Source: Acidobacteriota bacterium (GTDB lineage Bacteria > Acidobacteriota > Terriglobia > Terriglobales > Acidobacteriaceae). Taken from it: a DNA stretch of 64,000 nucleotides. The stretch lies in NCBI GenBank assembly GCA_013289685.1, contig JABCZL010000019.1, positions 1 to 64,000 of the forward strand, read 5' to 3'. Of this stretch, positions 33,163 through 41,455 are shown piece after piece (within the stretch, counting starts at the first letter, position 1; each line of letters starts with the position of its first letter). The notes below the pieces were generated by a model. That model saw only the letters and a list, made by a program, of their open reading frames with translations, did not search any database and was not told where the DNA came from. The translations under genes and the position numbers were made by a program.

Positions 33163-35849
33163 GTTGCAATGGCCTCATTCAGTTGAGAGATCACTTCAGG
33201 TAGTTTCCCTTCAAACACTCGATTAGCTCGAATCCAACCCCCGGCGAGCGTGAATACGGGGAGCGCATCGAAATCGTCTTGATCAATGGTCAGGTTCTCG
33301 ACCAGATGTCCTTCAATTCGGTTGAGCCACAGAATCTGTTCAGGTGTGTAAGCCTTGCCAGTGCCCATCTTCGCTATAGCCAACTGTACTCGTTCTGATG
33401 CCGTGTAGAGCGGCTGCTCCTCGTTGGCCGCGTGTTTCACCATCGAGATGATGTCGATCAGTGCTTTGTGATAGTGAAGTTCGTGGGCCTTCCTCAGATG
33501 GTCAAGCGTAAACCTCTGCGGAGTCGCGGCTAACTTCTGCCGGAGTTCGGCAAGAGCCTTGGTACTCCAATCCCGAGGGCGACCGAGAAGTATCTGAATG
33601 GCCTCTACTTGAGCGGGATTCTGTAGGACGAACTCAGCGAAGGTCGTCAGGTAATCTTGCGGTTTATACTCTTTGCCATCGGCTCCACGGACGAGCCACG
33701 AAGAATCAACTGTGTCGAGCGTGTCGTGGGCGATCAAAAAGGTTCGTTGTCGCCGGGGATAGTTGACCAGCAGGTCTTGAAAGGTCTTGTCGCGGAGAAG
33801 GGCCATGTTGCCAGTGAAGTCAGCCGTCAGTTTGCGTGGAAGATCACTGGCGTATCGGGCCATGTCACCTTGAGGGATGTAGGCTGCAAACAGTTCCCGA
33901 CCTTCACCCGACATCTCCTTCTCAATCCGCTGGAGCCGCTTAACAAGTCGGCGGATGTTGTAGTCGCGGTCTCGGTTGTTCCAAATGTCCTCAACGATCT
34001 CGGCAATGGTTCGAGTCTCGCGCTCAGGCGGCTCGGCTGTGATGGCAGTTGCTGTCTTGAAGTATTCCAAGAGCGTCCCGTCAAAGCAGTCAAAGACCAC
34101 GAAGTGCGATTTGTCAGGAAACTGGTAGCCCTTGCGCGTTCCCCGGCCTAGCATCTGCTCGAAAAGGATTCGGCTCTTCACAGGCCGCAGGAAGACGATG
34201 CCTTCAAGATCGGGGATGTCCACTCCGGTGGTAAGCAAATCCACCGTGACAACAACGCTCGGTGCTGGACGATTGCGGAATTGACGTATCCACTGAAGCG
34301 GCCTATCCACTCGGCCCGTAATCTTCTGCACAAAGGAATCTCCGCGTCCGAAGACATCGCGTCCAATCTCCACAAGCTGATCGGCGTGCGACGTGTGAGG
34401 TAGGTCATTCGCAGCGAAGATCAGAGTCTTGGGGAATCGACCGTATTCTCTTTCGTGATCTTCAGCCCACTTCTTTACTTCTTCGAGAATCTTCTTATTG
34501 GAATCGGGCGATGTGATCTCGCGCTCGATCTTTGTGCTGTCAAACTGACGCTCATCTTCTAGCAGATCAAGTTGCTGCGCTCCCGACTCCGGGTTAACAA
34601 GACTGACCTGTTCGCCTTCCTTTAGGAAGATTCCATTGACCCGGACATTCGACTTGACCGCAACCACGTCGTAATCCACGAGGTGGTTCTCACGAACGGC
34701 CCTTTCATACTCGTACCGATAAACGATGTCTTTGAAATATGCTGTTGTGTGAGCGGCAGGAGTAGCTGTCAGACCTATCTTGATGGCGTCGAAGTGGTCG
34801 AGCGTCTTGCGCCAGATGGACGCTTCAGCGGACGTGTAGCCTCGGTGGCACTCGTCGGCAATGACCAGATCGAAGGCGTGGATCGGAATATCCAGCTTCG
34901 TCGCGTCATCATCGAGTTCCTCATCTCCGGCAGCGAAAATTGCATCCCGACCAAACAAGTTGATCGTCATACGCTGAATCGTGCTGACATAAACGAAAGC
35001 ATGACTTGCGTTCGGGTTTGTCAGATAAGCACTTGGCAAAACCTTCGGGTCGTATTTCTGTTCCTCATCGAAATCCCCGGTCTGGAACCGCTGGCTGTAC
35101 ACCTCGTAGATTTTGTCGAACTTCAGCCCCGGCTCCGGCTCAAACGAAGCGAATGCCAGTACAGCCTGTGCCGCCAGCGCCCGACGGTCCACCAAAAACA
35201 GAATGCGTCTGGCCACTTTCGACTTCATCAGCCGATAGACTTCATTAACCATCGTGAAGGTCTTTCCAGTCCCCGTCGCCATAGCCACCAGCATTTGCCT
35301 TTTGCGCTCGGAGATCGCCTTCTCGATGGCAGCGTTTGCGTCACGCTGAAACTGATGCGGCCTTGGGTGATCGTTCGGCATTTGAGACAGCGTTTGGCAG
35401 CAAGCGTCGAACTCCTTCTGTAAGCTCTCTGTCAATGCTTCAGGAGTGTGGAACTGGGTGACGATGTGAGATCGGGATAATTCGTGCCGGATGTCGTGAT
35501 GCCAGATCACCTCACCGTTGGTCGAGTATAGAAACGGAACTCGATACCCTCGATAGTTCAAAGGGCTGTCCGTCACACCTTTGGAGTATCTTTCGGCCTG
35601 AGTCAGAACGCTCTGTGGGCCGAGGGTCAACTTCTTGGCTTCAACGATGCCCAAGACCGTACCGTCCACGCAGAGTGCATAATCGGCAGGCCCGTTGAGA
35701 GTCTCAAATTCGGTGATAGCACAGTTTCGGTGGGAATTACGCGACATGCCGAGACAGAACGGAACGATGTCCCATCCCGCTGCTTTCAGCTTCGGGTCGA
35801 TAAGACGCTTCCGAGTGAGCCACTCGGAGTTTTGTTCTGAAGGTTTCAC
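33159..35849 (-). CDS. hsdR: Type I restriction endonuclease subunit HsdR
   Basis: The 896-residue protein starts at a GTG. Its N-terminal nuclease domain has GPADYALCVDG with the active Asp and GIVEAKK with the Glu-x-Lys (residues 56-72). The superfamily 2 motor follows: Walker A ATGTGKT (191-197), DECHR (332-336), TATPAAHT, and a second RecA domain with VVVTVDLLTTGVDIP and LGRGTR. The C-terminal part is the helical HsdR domain that contacts HsdM. It translocates and cuts unmodified DNA far from the HsdS target. All motifs are complete, so it is likely active. Confidence 0.96.
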   Translation of the reverse strand: MKPSEQNSEWLTRKRLIDPKLKAAGWDIVPFCLGMSRNSHRNCAITEFETLNGPADYALCVDGTVLGIVEAKKLTLGPQSVLTQAERYSKGVTDSPLNYRGYRVPFLYSTNGEVIWHHDIRHELSRSHIVTQFHTPEALTESLQKEFDACCQTLSQMPNDHPRPHQFQRDANAAIEKAISERKRQMLVAMATGTGKTFTMVNEVYRLMKSKVARRILFLVDRRALAAQAVLAFASFEPEPGLKFDKIYEVYSQRFQTGDFDEEQKYDPKVLPSAYLTNPNASHAFVYVSTIQRMTINLFGRDAIFAAGDEELDDDATKLDIPIHAFDLVIADECHRGYTSAEASIWRKTLDHFDAIKIGLTATPAAHTTAYFKDIVYRYEYERAVRENHLVDYDVVAVKSNVRVNGIFLKEGEQVSLVNPESGAQQLDLLEDERQFDSTKIEREITSPDSNKKILEEVKKWAEDHEREYGRFPKTLIFAANDLPHTSHADQLVEIGRDVFGRGDSFVQKITGRVDRPLQWIRQFRNRPAPSVVVTVDLLTTGVDIPDLEGIVFLRPVKSRILFEQMLGRGTRKGYQFPDKSHFVVFDCFDGTLLEYFKTATAITAEPPERETRTIAEIVEDIWNNRDRDYNIRRLVKRLQRIEKEMSGEGRELFAAYIPQGDMARYASDLPRKLTADFTGNMALLRDKTFQDLLVNYPRRQRTFLIAHDTLDTVDSSWLVRGADGKEYKPQDYLTTFAEFVLQNPAQVEAIQILLGRPRDWSTKALAELRQKLAATPQRFTLDHLRKAHELHYHKALIDIISMVKHAANEEQPLYTASERVQLAIAKMGTGKAYTPEQILWLNRIEGHLVENLTIDQDDFDALPVFTLAGGWIRANRVFEGKLPEVISQLNEAIAT

Positions 35850-35922
35850 GGGTACCTAGGGGGAGCACAGCATTATATCTATTCGTGCGCGTCCGGCGAC
35901 GAAGATGCGAGTCCGTACACCT

Positions 35923-36285
35923 CTAGCGTCTTCCTTTCGTATCCCGCCGAGGGCCGTCTGGGAAAAAGCGGCTACGGTGGTGTCTCTTTCCTCCCTTGTT
36001 CAACTGGTCGTTGAATAACTGATGCCCCTGCTTCTTATGGAATGCAATCGCCTCTGTCTCTTTTCTCTCAGCCTGCTGGGGAGTCAAACCCCTGTGCAAA
36101 ACCCGCACCCATTGATCGGCGGTGTACCCCAGAGCCTGCCATTCTCGCAACCAGACCAGATGGTCATGTGATCGGTCTGCGAACGACCATGCTCGACCAG
36201 CTGAGCCGCGCCCCACATAGACAATCGTGTCAGGACGCTGAGGATTGAAATGAACATACACGAAGTCCGTGGGATTCGAGGTCAA
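35923..36285 (-). CDS. GIY-YIG nuclease-like protein, 120 aa
   Basis: FVYVHFNP, then TIVYVGRGSAGRAWSF, gives the GIY-YIG signature with the following Arg; KETEAI supplies a Glu and LFNDQLNKGG the final Asn. These are the conserved positions of the family. The C-terminus is very basic. The only start in frame before the motif is a TTG at 36285, so the true start is uncertain. The gene lies between the KAP NTPase and hsdR on the same strand. It is the second GIY-YIG protein of the block and is not closely similar in sequence to the one at 28851-29282. Confidence 0.72.
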   Translation of the reverse strand: MTSNPTDFVYVHFNPQRPDTIVYVGRGSAGRAWSFADRSHDHLVWLREWQALGYTADQWVRVLHRGLTPQQAERKETEAIAFHKKQGHQLFNDQLNKGGKRHHRSRFFPDGPRRDTKGRR

Positions 36286-36340
36286 ACGACTGTGTGTGGG
36301 CTACCAGCCATGATCGGGGCATAGCCTATGACAATGAGCA

Positions 36341-38980
36341 TCACAACTTCGGCGTTGTGTCCGTCGAACCGCCATACCTCTTGATCACGTTCATCACCGC
36401 GCTCCTCTCCGACTCACTGGAATAACTTTGTGAGCCGTAATTCTGCGCCAACTCGGCAAGTTGTGACAACGGGAAAAGGTCGTTCACAATCTTCTCCCCA
36501 GAAAGATTATCAGTGCTGGGAGCGAGCCAAAGAATGTGCTTTCCGATACCAGCAGGCCATTTCTCAAACTCATACGCCAAATAGTTCCTAACATTCTGGC
36601 GTTCCTCATCGCTCACTCGCGCCCAATAAATCAGGATTTGCCATTCTCTCCATGTCCGCGACGGACTATAGATTGGCTGATCGCTACCAATAAAATATTT
36701 TGACTTCATTCGCGCAGCCAGAGCTGCCTTGAGAGCAGGAACATCCACGAATGCAGGATTCTCAAACGCCTCCTGCGTCTTCTCCGTGGCAAAATGGAAA
36801 ATCCTCTGCACGAGAGCATCACTGGTGGAGTGCTCGATGATACCCCTTAGCACGTCAGTGATCTCGGCGCTGTCCTTGAAGCGTCTCGCAAGATGCACAA
36901 TCAATCGAATCGCAGTGCCGAACTCTCCCATGTCGAAATCGTCATGTGCGAGGGTATTAGCCTGAAGCGCAACCGCAATCGCCAGAGCCTTGGCCTGCGT
37001 CGCCCCCAGCTTGTCATTCAGCCGCACCATCTTTTCAAAGAACCGATACTTCTTCAGTCCTTTCAACGATTGTAAATAATTGACGAAGAGCGTCTGCGCT
37101 TCAACCGCTGTCAACGTCTCATTAGCGTTTGCAATCAAGGCTCCTAGTTCCTGACTGCTCAGATAGCCTTCTTGTACATGTAGGCTGAAATAGGTCGTGA
37201 AGTGGTCAGGGTGATAAATACGCTTGTTCTTGTCAGCGTCCACTTCGCTCGGCTTTGCACCGCGTGATAAGCTGCGGTCTCCAACATAGGCGCTGACTTT
37301 AGGAAACATCTCTCCCAGAAAAGAGAGAACGAAGCGGCGTTCTTGATCATGCAGGTTCCGAAACACTTGATCGAATGCTGCGTCCACAATCTTCTTCTCT
37401 TTGCCGTCATCCAAAGCGATGTTTCTTTCATCCCACCGGAGGATGTCCCATTCCGGGTAGTAAAAGAGTGATCGGTTCCTAAACACCTGCTCATAGATTT
37501 CTGGCTCGACCTGACGCAAGAGTTCGATGGACATGAAATCGATCAAATTCACTTCTTTCTTCACTAGTGAGAACGACGTATTCAGAGCGTTGAAGTAGGA
37601 ATTTATCTTGCGGAGATTGGTGAGCGAAGGCAAGAAATGTGGCTTCCAGAAACGTTGTGAAAATTCCTTATTGAACTCAGCGGTGTCTTCGGGCAGTAGC
37701 GACAATCCGTTGCGTTCAGCAAACTGATTGAATCTGGCATCGAACTCCGTCCCTATCTGCCCCTCATCAAGTTTGGGCACTGGGACCTGAACCGGAAAAA
37801 ACTTCTCCAAGTATTCGTAACCTGCGCGAGTATCATCCGCCGCAATCTGGCCGATAGCAGTGCCTGAAGGCGCCGTTTCACCTGTAGCGGTGAAGTTTAG
37901 TGTAAGGCGGTCGATTACCTGATGACGAACGAGCGCATTCACCAAAGCCTTCTTGTTGAAGGCACATACGAAAGAAAGTTGTGGATAGTCTTCTGTTGCT
38001 CTGATTATCTTCAGGAGCATTCTCAATTCACTTCCCTGCATTCGATCCATGTCGTCCAACAAGACAACAACCCGTCGAAGAGGAAGTGTGCCCAGTCTAT
38101 CAGTCAATTCCTGAAGTTCATCTTGCTGTGACGGCTCAGAGAACACGTCTTTCAAAACCGATGGTACCTTTGGAACCAGCCCGGAAATCCGTCGCGCAAA
38201 TCTTCCCAATTCATCACGCAGGCGATGAACGAAGAACCGACTCCGCAACTGCTTGCCAATGCTGTTGAAAAGTGTAGATACAAGTGTTAGGTCGTCTCCC
38301 GGCAAAGAAGACTTGAACCGCACGACTATCGTGTTATGACTCTTGAGTTCGTGTTCCAGCAGATACAGAATCGACGTTTTCCCGTCCCCGTATGCACCGA
38401 TCAATGCCACGACAGGAGCGCCGTCAGAGACTAGTTGGTTCACCAGAGAAAGGATGAGTGGCTTGCGGTCCAGCTTGTCTTCCGAAAGTGTTCTGATTGG
38501 GCGATCTATCTTGATGAACGAATCGGAGTCTGCCAAGAAGGGCAGTCGTAGGTGTGCAATGGCCGAGGTAAGCAACAAACCTGTCAAACCAAACAGCACT
38601 CGTGCTTGCATGTGCGGCTCGCGCCATATAAACAAAGTACACGCAGCCCAAAGAATGGAAGCGTCGTACACCGTGGCCGAATAGCATCTCCTCAGCAAGG
38701 AAGTCAGGGAAGAACGGTAGATGAACGCTAGGGAAAGGACCGTCACGAGCACCAGTGCGAAGAGGTGATCTGGCTTGACCACGGAATCTGCCCACGGATT
38801 GCTGGCGAGATGGGTCTTGCGATATGAAGCAATCTTAACTAGAAGAAGAAACCCAAACGACGAGATGGTTGGAAGGAGCAGCGCAAGGAAGGTTCCCACT
38901 AGAACACCGTTTACTATGCTGGGTCCAATGATCTTCAAACTAGGCCGATGCTGTTCGATCATCTGTTTAATTGATTTCAT
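36341..38980 (-). CDS. KAP-family P-loop NTPase with N-terminal membrane helices
   Basis: The 879-residue protein has four or five hydrophobic helices in the first 145 residues (for example IVNGVLVGTFLALLLPTIS and LFALVLVTVLSLAFIY). Then comes Walker A GAYGDGKTS (195-203) and Walker B VVVLLDDMDR (304-313), with SFVCAFNKKALVNAL as the following sensor-like strand. Membrane helices plus this P-loop type define KAP NTPases (named for Kidins220/ARMS and PifA), and PifA of the F plasmid excludes phage T7. The C-terminal 450 residues are helical. It probably acts at the inner membrane. It heads the minus-strand defence block. Confidence 0.86.
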   Translation of the reverse strand: MKSIKQMIEQHRPSLKIIGPSIVNGVLVGTFLALLLPTISSFGFLLLVKIASYRKTHLASNPWADSVVKPDHLFALVLVTVLSLAFIYRSSLTSLLRRCYSATVYDASILWAACTLFIWREPHMQARVLFGLTGLLLTSAIAHLRLPFLADSDSFIKIDRPIRTLSEDKLDRKPLILSLVNQLVSDGAPVVALIGAYGDGKTSILYLLEHELKSHNTIVVRFKSSLPGDDLTLVSTLFNSIGKQLRSRFFVHRLRDELGRFARRISGLVPKVPSVLKDVFSEPSQQDELQELTDRLGTLPLRRVVVLLDDMDRMQGSELRMLLKIIRATEDYPQLSFVCAFNKKALVNALVRHQVIDRLTLNFTATGETAPSGTAIGQIAADDTRAGYEYLEKFFPVQVPVPKLDEGQIGTEFDARFNQFAERNGLSLLPEDTAEFNKEFSQRFWKPHFLPSLTNLRKINSYFNALNTSFSLVKKEVNLIDFMSIELLRQVEPEIYEQVFRNRSLFYYPEWDILRWDERNIALDDGKEKKIVDAAFDQVFRNLHDQERRFVLSFLGEMFPKVSAYVGDRSLSRGAKPSEVDADKNKRIYHPDHFTTYFSLHVQEGYLSSQELGALIANANETLTAVEAQTLFVNYLQSLKGLKKYRFFEKMVRLNDKLGATQAKALAIAVALQANTLAHDDFDMGEFGTAIRLIVHLARRFKDSAEITDVLRGIIEHSTSDALVQRIFHFATEKTQEAFENPAFVDVPALKAALAARMKSKYFIGSDQPIYSPSRTWREWQILIYWARVSDEERQNVRNYLAYEFEKWPAGIGKHILWLAPSTDNLSGEKIVNDLFPLSQLAELAQNYGSQSYSSESERSAVMNVIKRYGGSTDTTPKL

Positions 38981-39203
38981 TTGAAAAGTTGGAGGCCCGC
39001 CTCGGCTGATGAGATGAGTATATGTATTTTCGGTCTGAGAGCATCATCAAGTTTGCAAATACGGCGTGCCGCAATAGCCTATTCCTGTAGTTGGCAAGGC
39101 GCAGTGCTGCGTGGAGTCATGCGTCCGAACGTCCACCTTCATGCTTCTTTCACGTCAGAAGCGATGGTTGGACGAAGAAACAGAAATGTTCGGAACCACG
39201 CGA

Positions 39204-39419
39204 TCAACGCCACTTCCACAACTGTTTCCACACCTGAACAAGGGTTTGCATCTGGCGTGGGCTTGGAAGATTGCCATAGATGAGGCGGCAATCTTGATAT
39301 GCCTTCTCGTAGAAGTCCCGCACGGCTGGCAAACTGAGGTGCGCGAGATTGTGCCGAAGTTCCGCAAGGTGTTCCTTGCTCAACATCTCAGCTTCTCGCT
39401 TATCAGGACGCCGCGCCAT
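39204..39419 (-). CDS. Conserved small helical protein, unknown function
   Basis: The ATG at 39419 opens a 71-residue protein, MARRPDKREAEMLSKEHL and onwards. The rest reads as three helices (LAELRHNLAHLSLPAVRDFY, then YQDCRLIYGNLPSP, then QMQTLVQVWKQLWKWR). The composition is strongly protein-like and the frame is unlike a shadow of the opposite strand. No ribosome binding site is clear, and a second ATG at 39386 is possible. It is divergent from the Schlafen/AlbA-type gene. No function can be given. Confidence 0.6.
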   Translation of the reverse strand: MARRPDKREAEMLSKEHLAELRHNLAHLSLPAVRDFYEKAYQDCRLIYGNLPSPRQMQTLVQVWKQLWKWR

Positions 39420-39502
39420 CGCGGGAGGAATTTTACACTCTTTCGCCTTGTATTCGCTATGGCGCTGTGCTACGTTTTTCTTTCCAGAAAGGGCGTACCT
39501 GC

Positions 39503-40462
39503 ATGATTGTGGATTTGAATGAATCAGACCTTCTCTCTCGGATGAAAAACTACGAGGATCACTTTGTAGAGAGGAAGGTCGTTGGCGACGAGAAAGATTG
39601 GAAGAAAACGGCGGTTGCTTTTGCGAACTCCTCTCCGATTGGCGTTCCCGCAGTGCTGTATATAGGCGTGAAGGACAACGGTGAGATTGAATCGCCACAA
39701 AGAAATCTGGATGAGGCTCAGAAGAAATTCAACTTTAAAATGCAGCAGGTTTATCCGAGAATTCCGTACGTCCCGAAGATCATATCGGAGAACGGTCTAC
39801 AGGCTTTGGCGGTCATCATTCCCGGTAGCGAGTTCCGGCCCCACTTTGCGGGCCTGTCTTATGTCCGCAGGGGTTCTCAGAGCGACCCCGCCTCTGACGA
39901 ACAGTTCGCAGAACTCATAGCTCAGCGGAATAGCAAGGCGGCATTGATTCTGAGTTGGAAGGGAAAAAACATTACTGCTCTCACCCGAACCGGAGATTCC
40001 GAGATTCCTTGGCCTAATAACACAGTTCTCGCAGACTGCAACCAGTTCTACGCGACTCTCAAGAGGTATGACTACGAACCTCCCGTTTCTTTGCCGCTCA
40101 GTCGCATCGAAATCAATTTCGACAATCTGAAATGTAGGTTGCAGCTGGAGATTTCCGATGTGAATAGGGACGCTTGGAATGTCGAACTACAAAAACACGT
40201 TCATCAAATCGTCGGTTACGAAATGACGCACGAGGGGCAGGTGCTCTTAAATTATCTGTTGAGAGTCAGTAAGAGCGAGGCTCTGAGACCGTTTCTTCCC
40301 GAAATCCCGATTGAGGTTCAGCACAAACAAATGGATATTGCGATCAAGAATCAGCTTGTACTGCGTCAACAAGAGCGAGGAGGTATAGGAACCGCCTACT
40401 ACGTTATCAATGCGGAATTCGTTCCGGCTTTGAAAAAAGTGCTGCCCTTAATTCTCGGATGA
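39503..40462 (+). CDS. Schlafen/AlbA_2-domain protein
   Basis: The 319-residue protein starts at the ATG at 39503. Near its N-terminus, EDHFVERKVVGDEKDWKKTAVAFANS and GVPAVLYIGVKDNGEIE match the AlbA_2 (Schlafen-like) domain: an ExK-like Glu, then Lys and the AFANS motif, then the GV.DdG strand. In this family the domain binds nucleic acid and can have nuclease activity. The usual C-terminal ATP-binding or winged-helix part is replaced by about 180 residues of mixed fold ending IGTAYYVINAEFVPALKK. It lies beside the defence block, which suggests a related job, but this is inference. Confidence 0.78.
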   Translation: MIVDLNESDLLSRMKNYEDHFVERKVVGDEKDWKKTAVAFANSSPIGVPAVLYIGVKDNGEIESPQRNLDEAQKKFNFKMQQVYPRIPYVPKIISENGLQALAVIIPGSEFRPHFAGLSYVRRGSQSDPASDEQFAELIAQRNSKAALILSWKGKNITALTRTGDSEIPWPNNTVLADCNQFYATLKRYDYEPPVSLPLSRIEINFDNLKCRLQLEISDVNRDAWNVELQKHVHQIVGYEMTHEGQVLLNYLLRVSKSEALRPFLPEIPIEVQHKQMDIAIKNQLVLRQQERGGIGTAYYVINAEFVPALKKVLPLILG

Positions 40463-40538
40463 AACTTCGATTTGGGGAAAACGAGGGAGGGCACTCGTGA
40501 CGAGCAGAGCAGCCACCTTGCCTATCAGGCATTACCAC

Positions 40539-40859
40539 ATGTGCGGACGCTACAGATTGTCGAGACGGAAGCAGATCATCGAGGAGCACTTCGATAGTGT
40601 GTCCGGTGAAGCAGACTGGAGTCCGCGCTACAACATCGCACCGACGCAGCGTGTGCCAATCATCCGGCAGAACCCAAAGGAACCCGTGCGGAAAATTTCG
40701 CACGTTCGCTGGGGTCTCATTCCGTCTTGGGCTAAGGACATGTCCGGCGCTGCGAGAATGATTAACGCAAGATCGGAAACAGCGGCGACGACGCCTGCAT
40801 TTCGTGATGCAATGAAATCTAGACGATGCCTCATTCCGGCAGATGGCTTCTACGAATGG
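40539..40859 (+). CDS. SRAP (SOS response-associated peptidase, YedK/HMCES-like), exon 1
   Basis: The 107 codons encode MCGRYRLS at the start, then YNIAPTQRVP, WGLIPSWAKD, NARSET and finally LIPADGFYEW. Cys2, which must be N-terminal after Met removal to crosslink abasic sites, fixes the start at 40539. Asn76 (in INARSE) and Glu106 (in GFYEW) match the catalytic Asn75 and Glu105 of E. coli YedK. The coding sequence stops exactly after the Trp codon at 40859, where the group II intron begins. The remaining 127 codons are at 43029-43412. SRAP proteins form stable thiazolidine crosslinks with abasic sites in single-stranded DNA. Confidence 0.93.
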
Positions 40860-41160
40860 GTGCGACATGAAGTTGCATGTGTGATTGTCCGGCGAGCACC
40901 ACCAGACCGGACCTGCCATCCCATTGGCAGTACTCTACGAGGTATGGCGTTTCGGGAACGAATCGTCTAAAAGCCCTCGGACAATGTATCCCCCCGTCTT
41001 AAAAACGGGTACCGAAACCGCGAGGGGCCGGTATTTCTGCCAGCATCGAGGCGGATCGGGACTAGGGTGAGTGGCATGGTCAGCAAATGCGAACCTTTGT
41101 AAGTATCGTCAAGAAAGAAGGGGTCAAAGATGCTGTCAGGCTCCGTAGCTGCGACTGGAA

Positions 41161-41181
41161 CGGGTGCTCCATTCTCACCCG
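41161..41181 (+). other. EBS1 hairpin of the group II intron
   Basis: CGGGTG (41161-41166) pairs with CACCCG (41176-41181). The loop contains CCATTC (41169-41174), which is fully complementary to the last six bases of the 5' exon, GAATGG (40854-40859). A terminal loop carrying a six-base match to the exon end is what domain I EBS1 looks like. A tentative EBS2 is AGAAG at 41116-41120, complementary to CTTCT in the exon. Confidence 0.65.
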
Positions 41182-41455
41182 TCGTGGGCAATCAAAGTCG
41201 CCGGTATAAGTAAAGGGACCTAAACCATTCAGTCATGCATGCAGAACATGGTAAGCCCGTATTACTCCCCTCGGGGGTAGCTCGGCCGCAAGGTCATGCA
41301 ATGGTGATGCGGGTAGAGGATAGAGGAGAAAGCGAATGTCTGGCTGTAATGGCCGGAATACGGATTGCGATATTATCCGACGCGCAAGCGGGCAGACTTC
41401 CTCTTGGTTTCCGATCACGAGAGAACTTGGCGAATCGGCCTAATAGGATCGGCAG

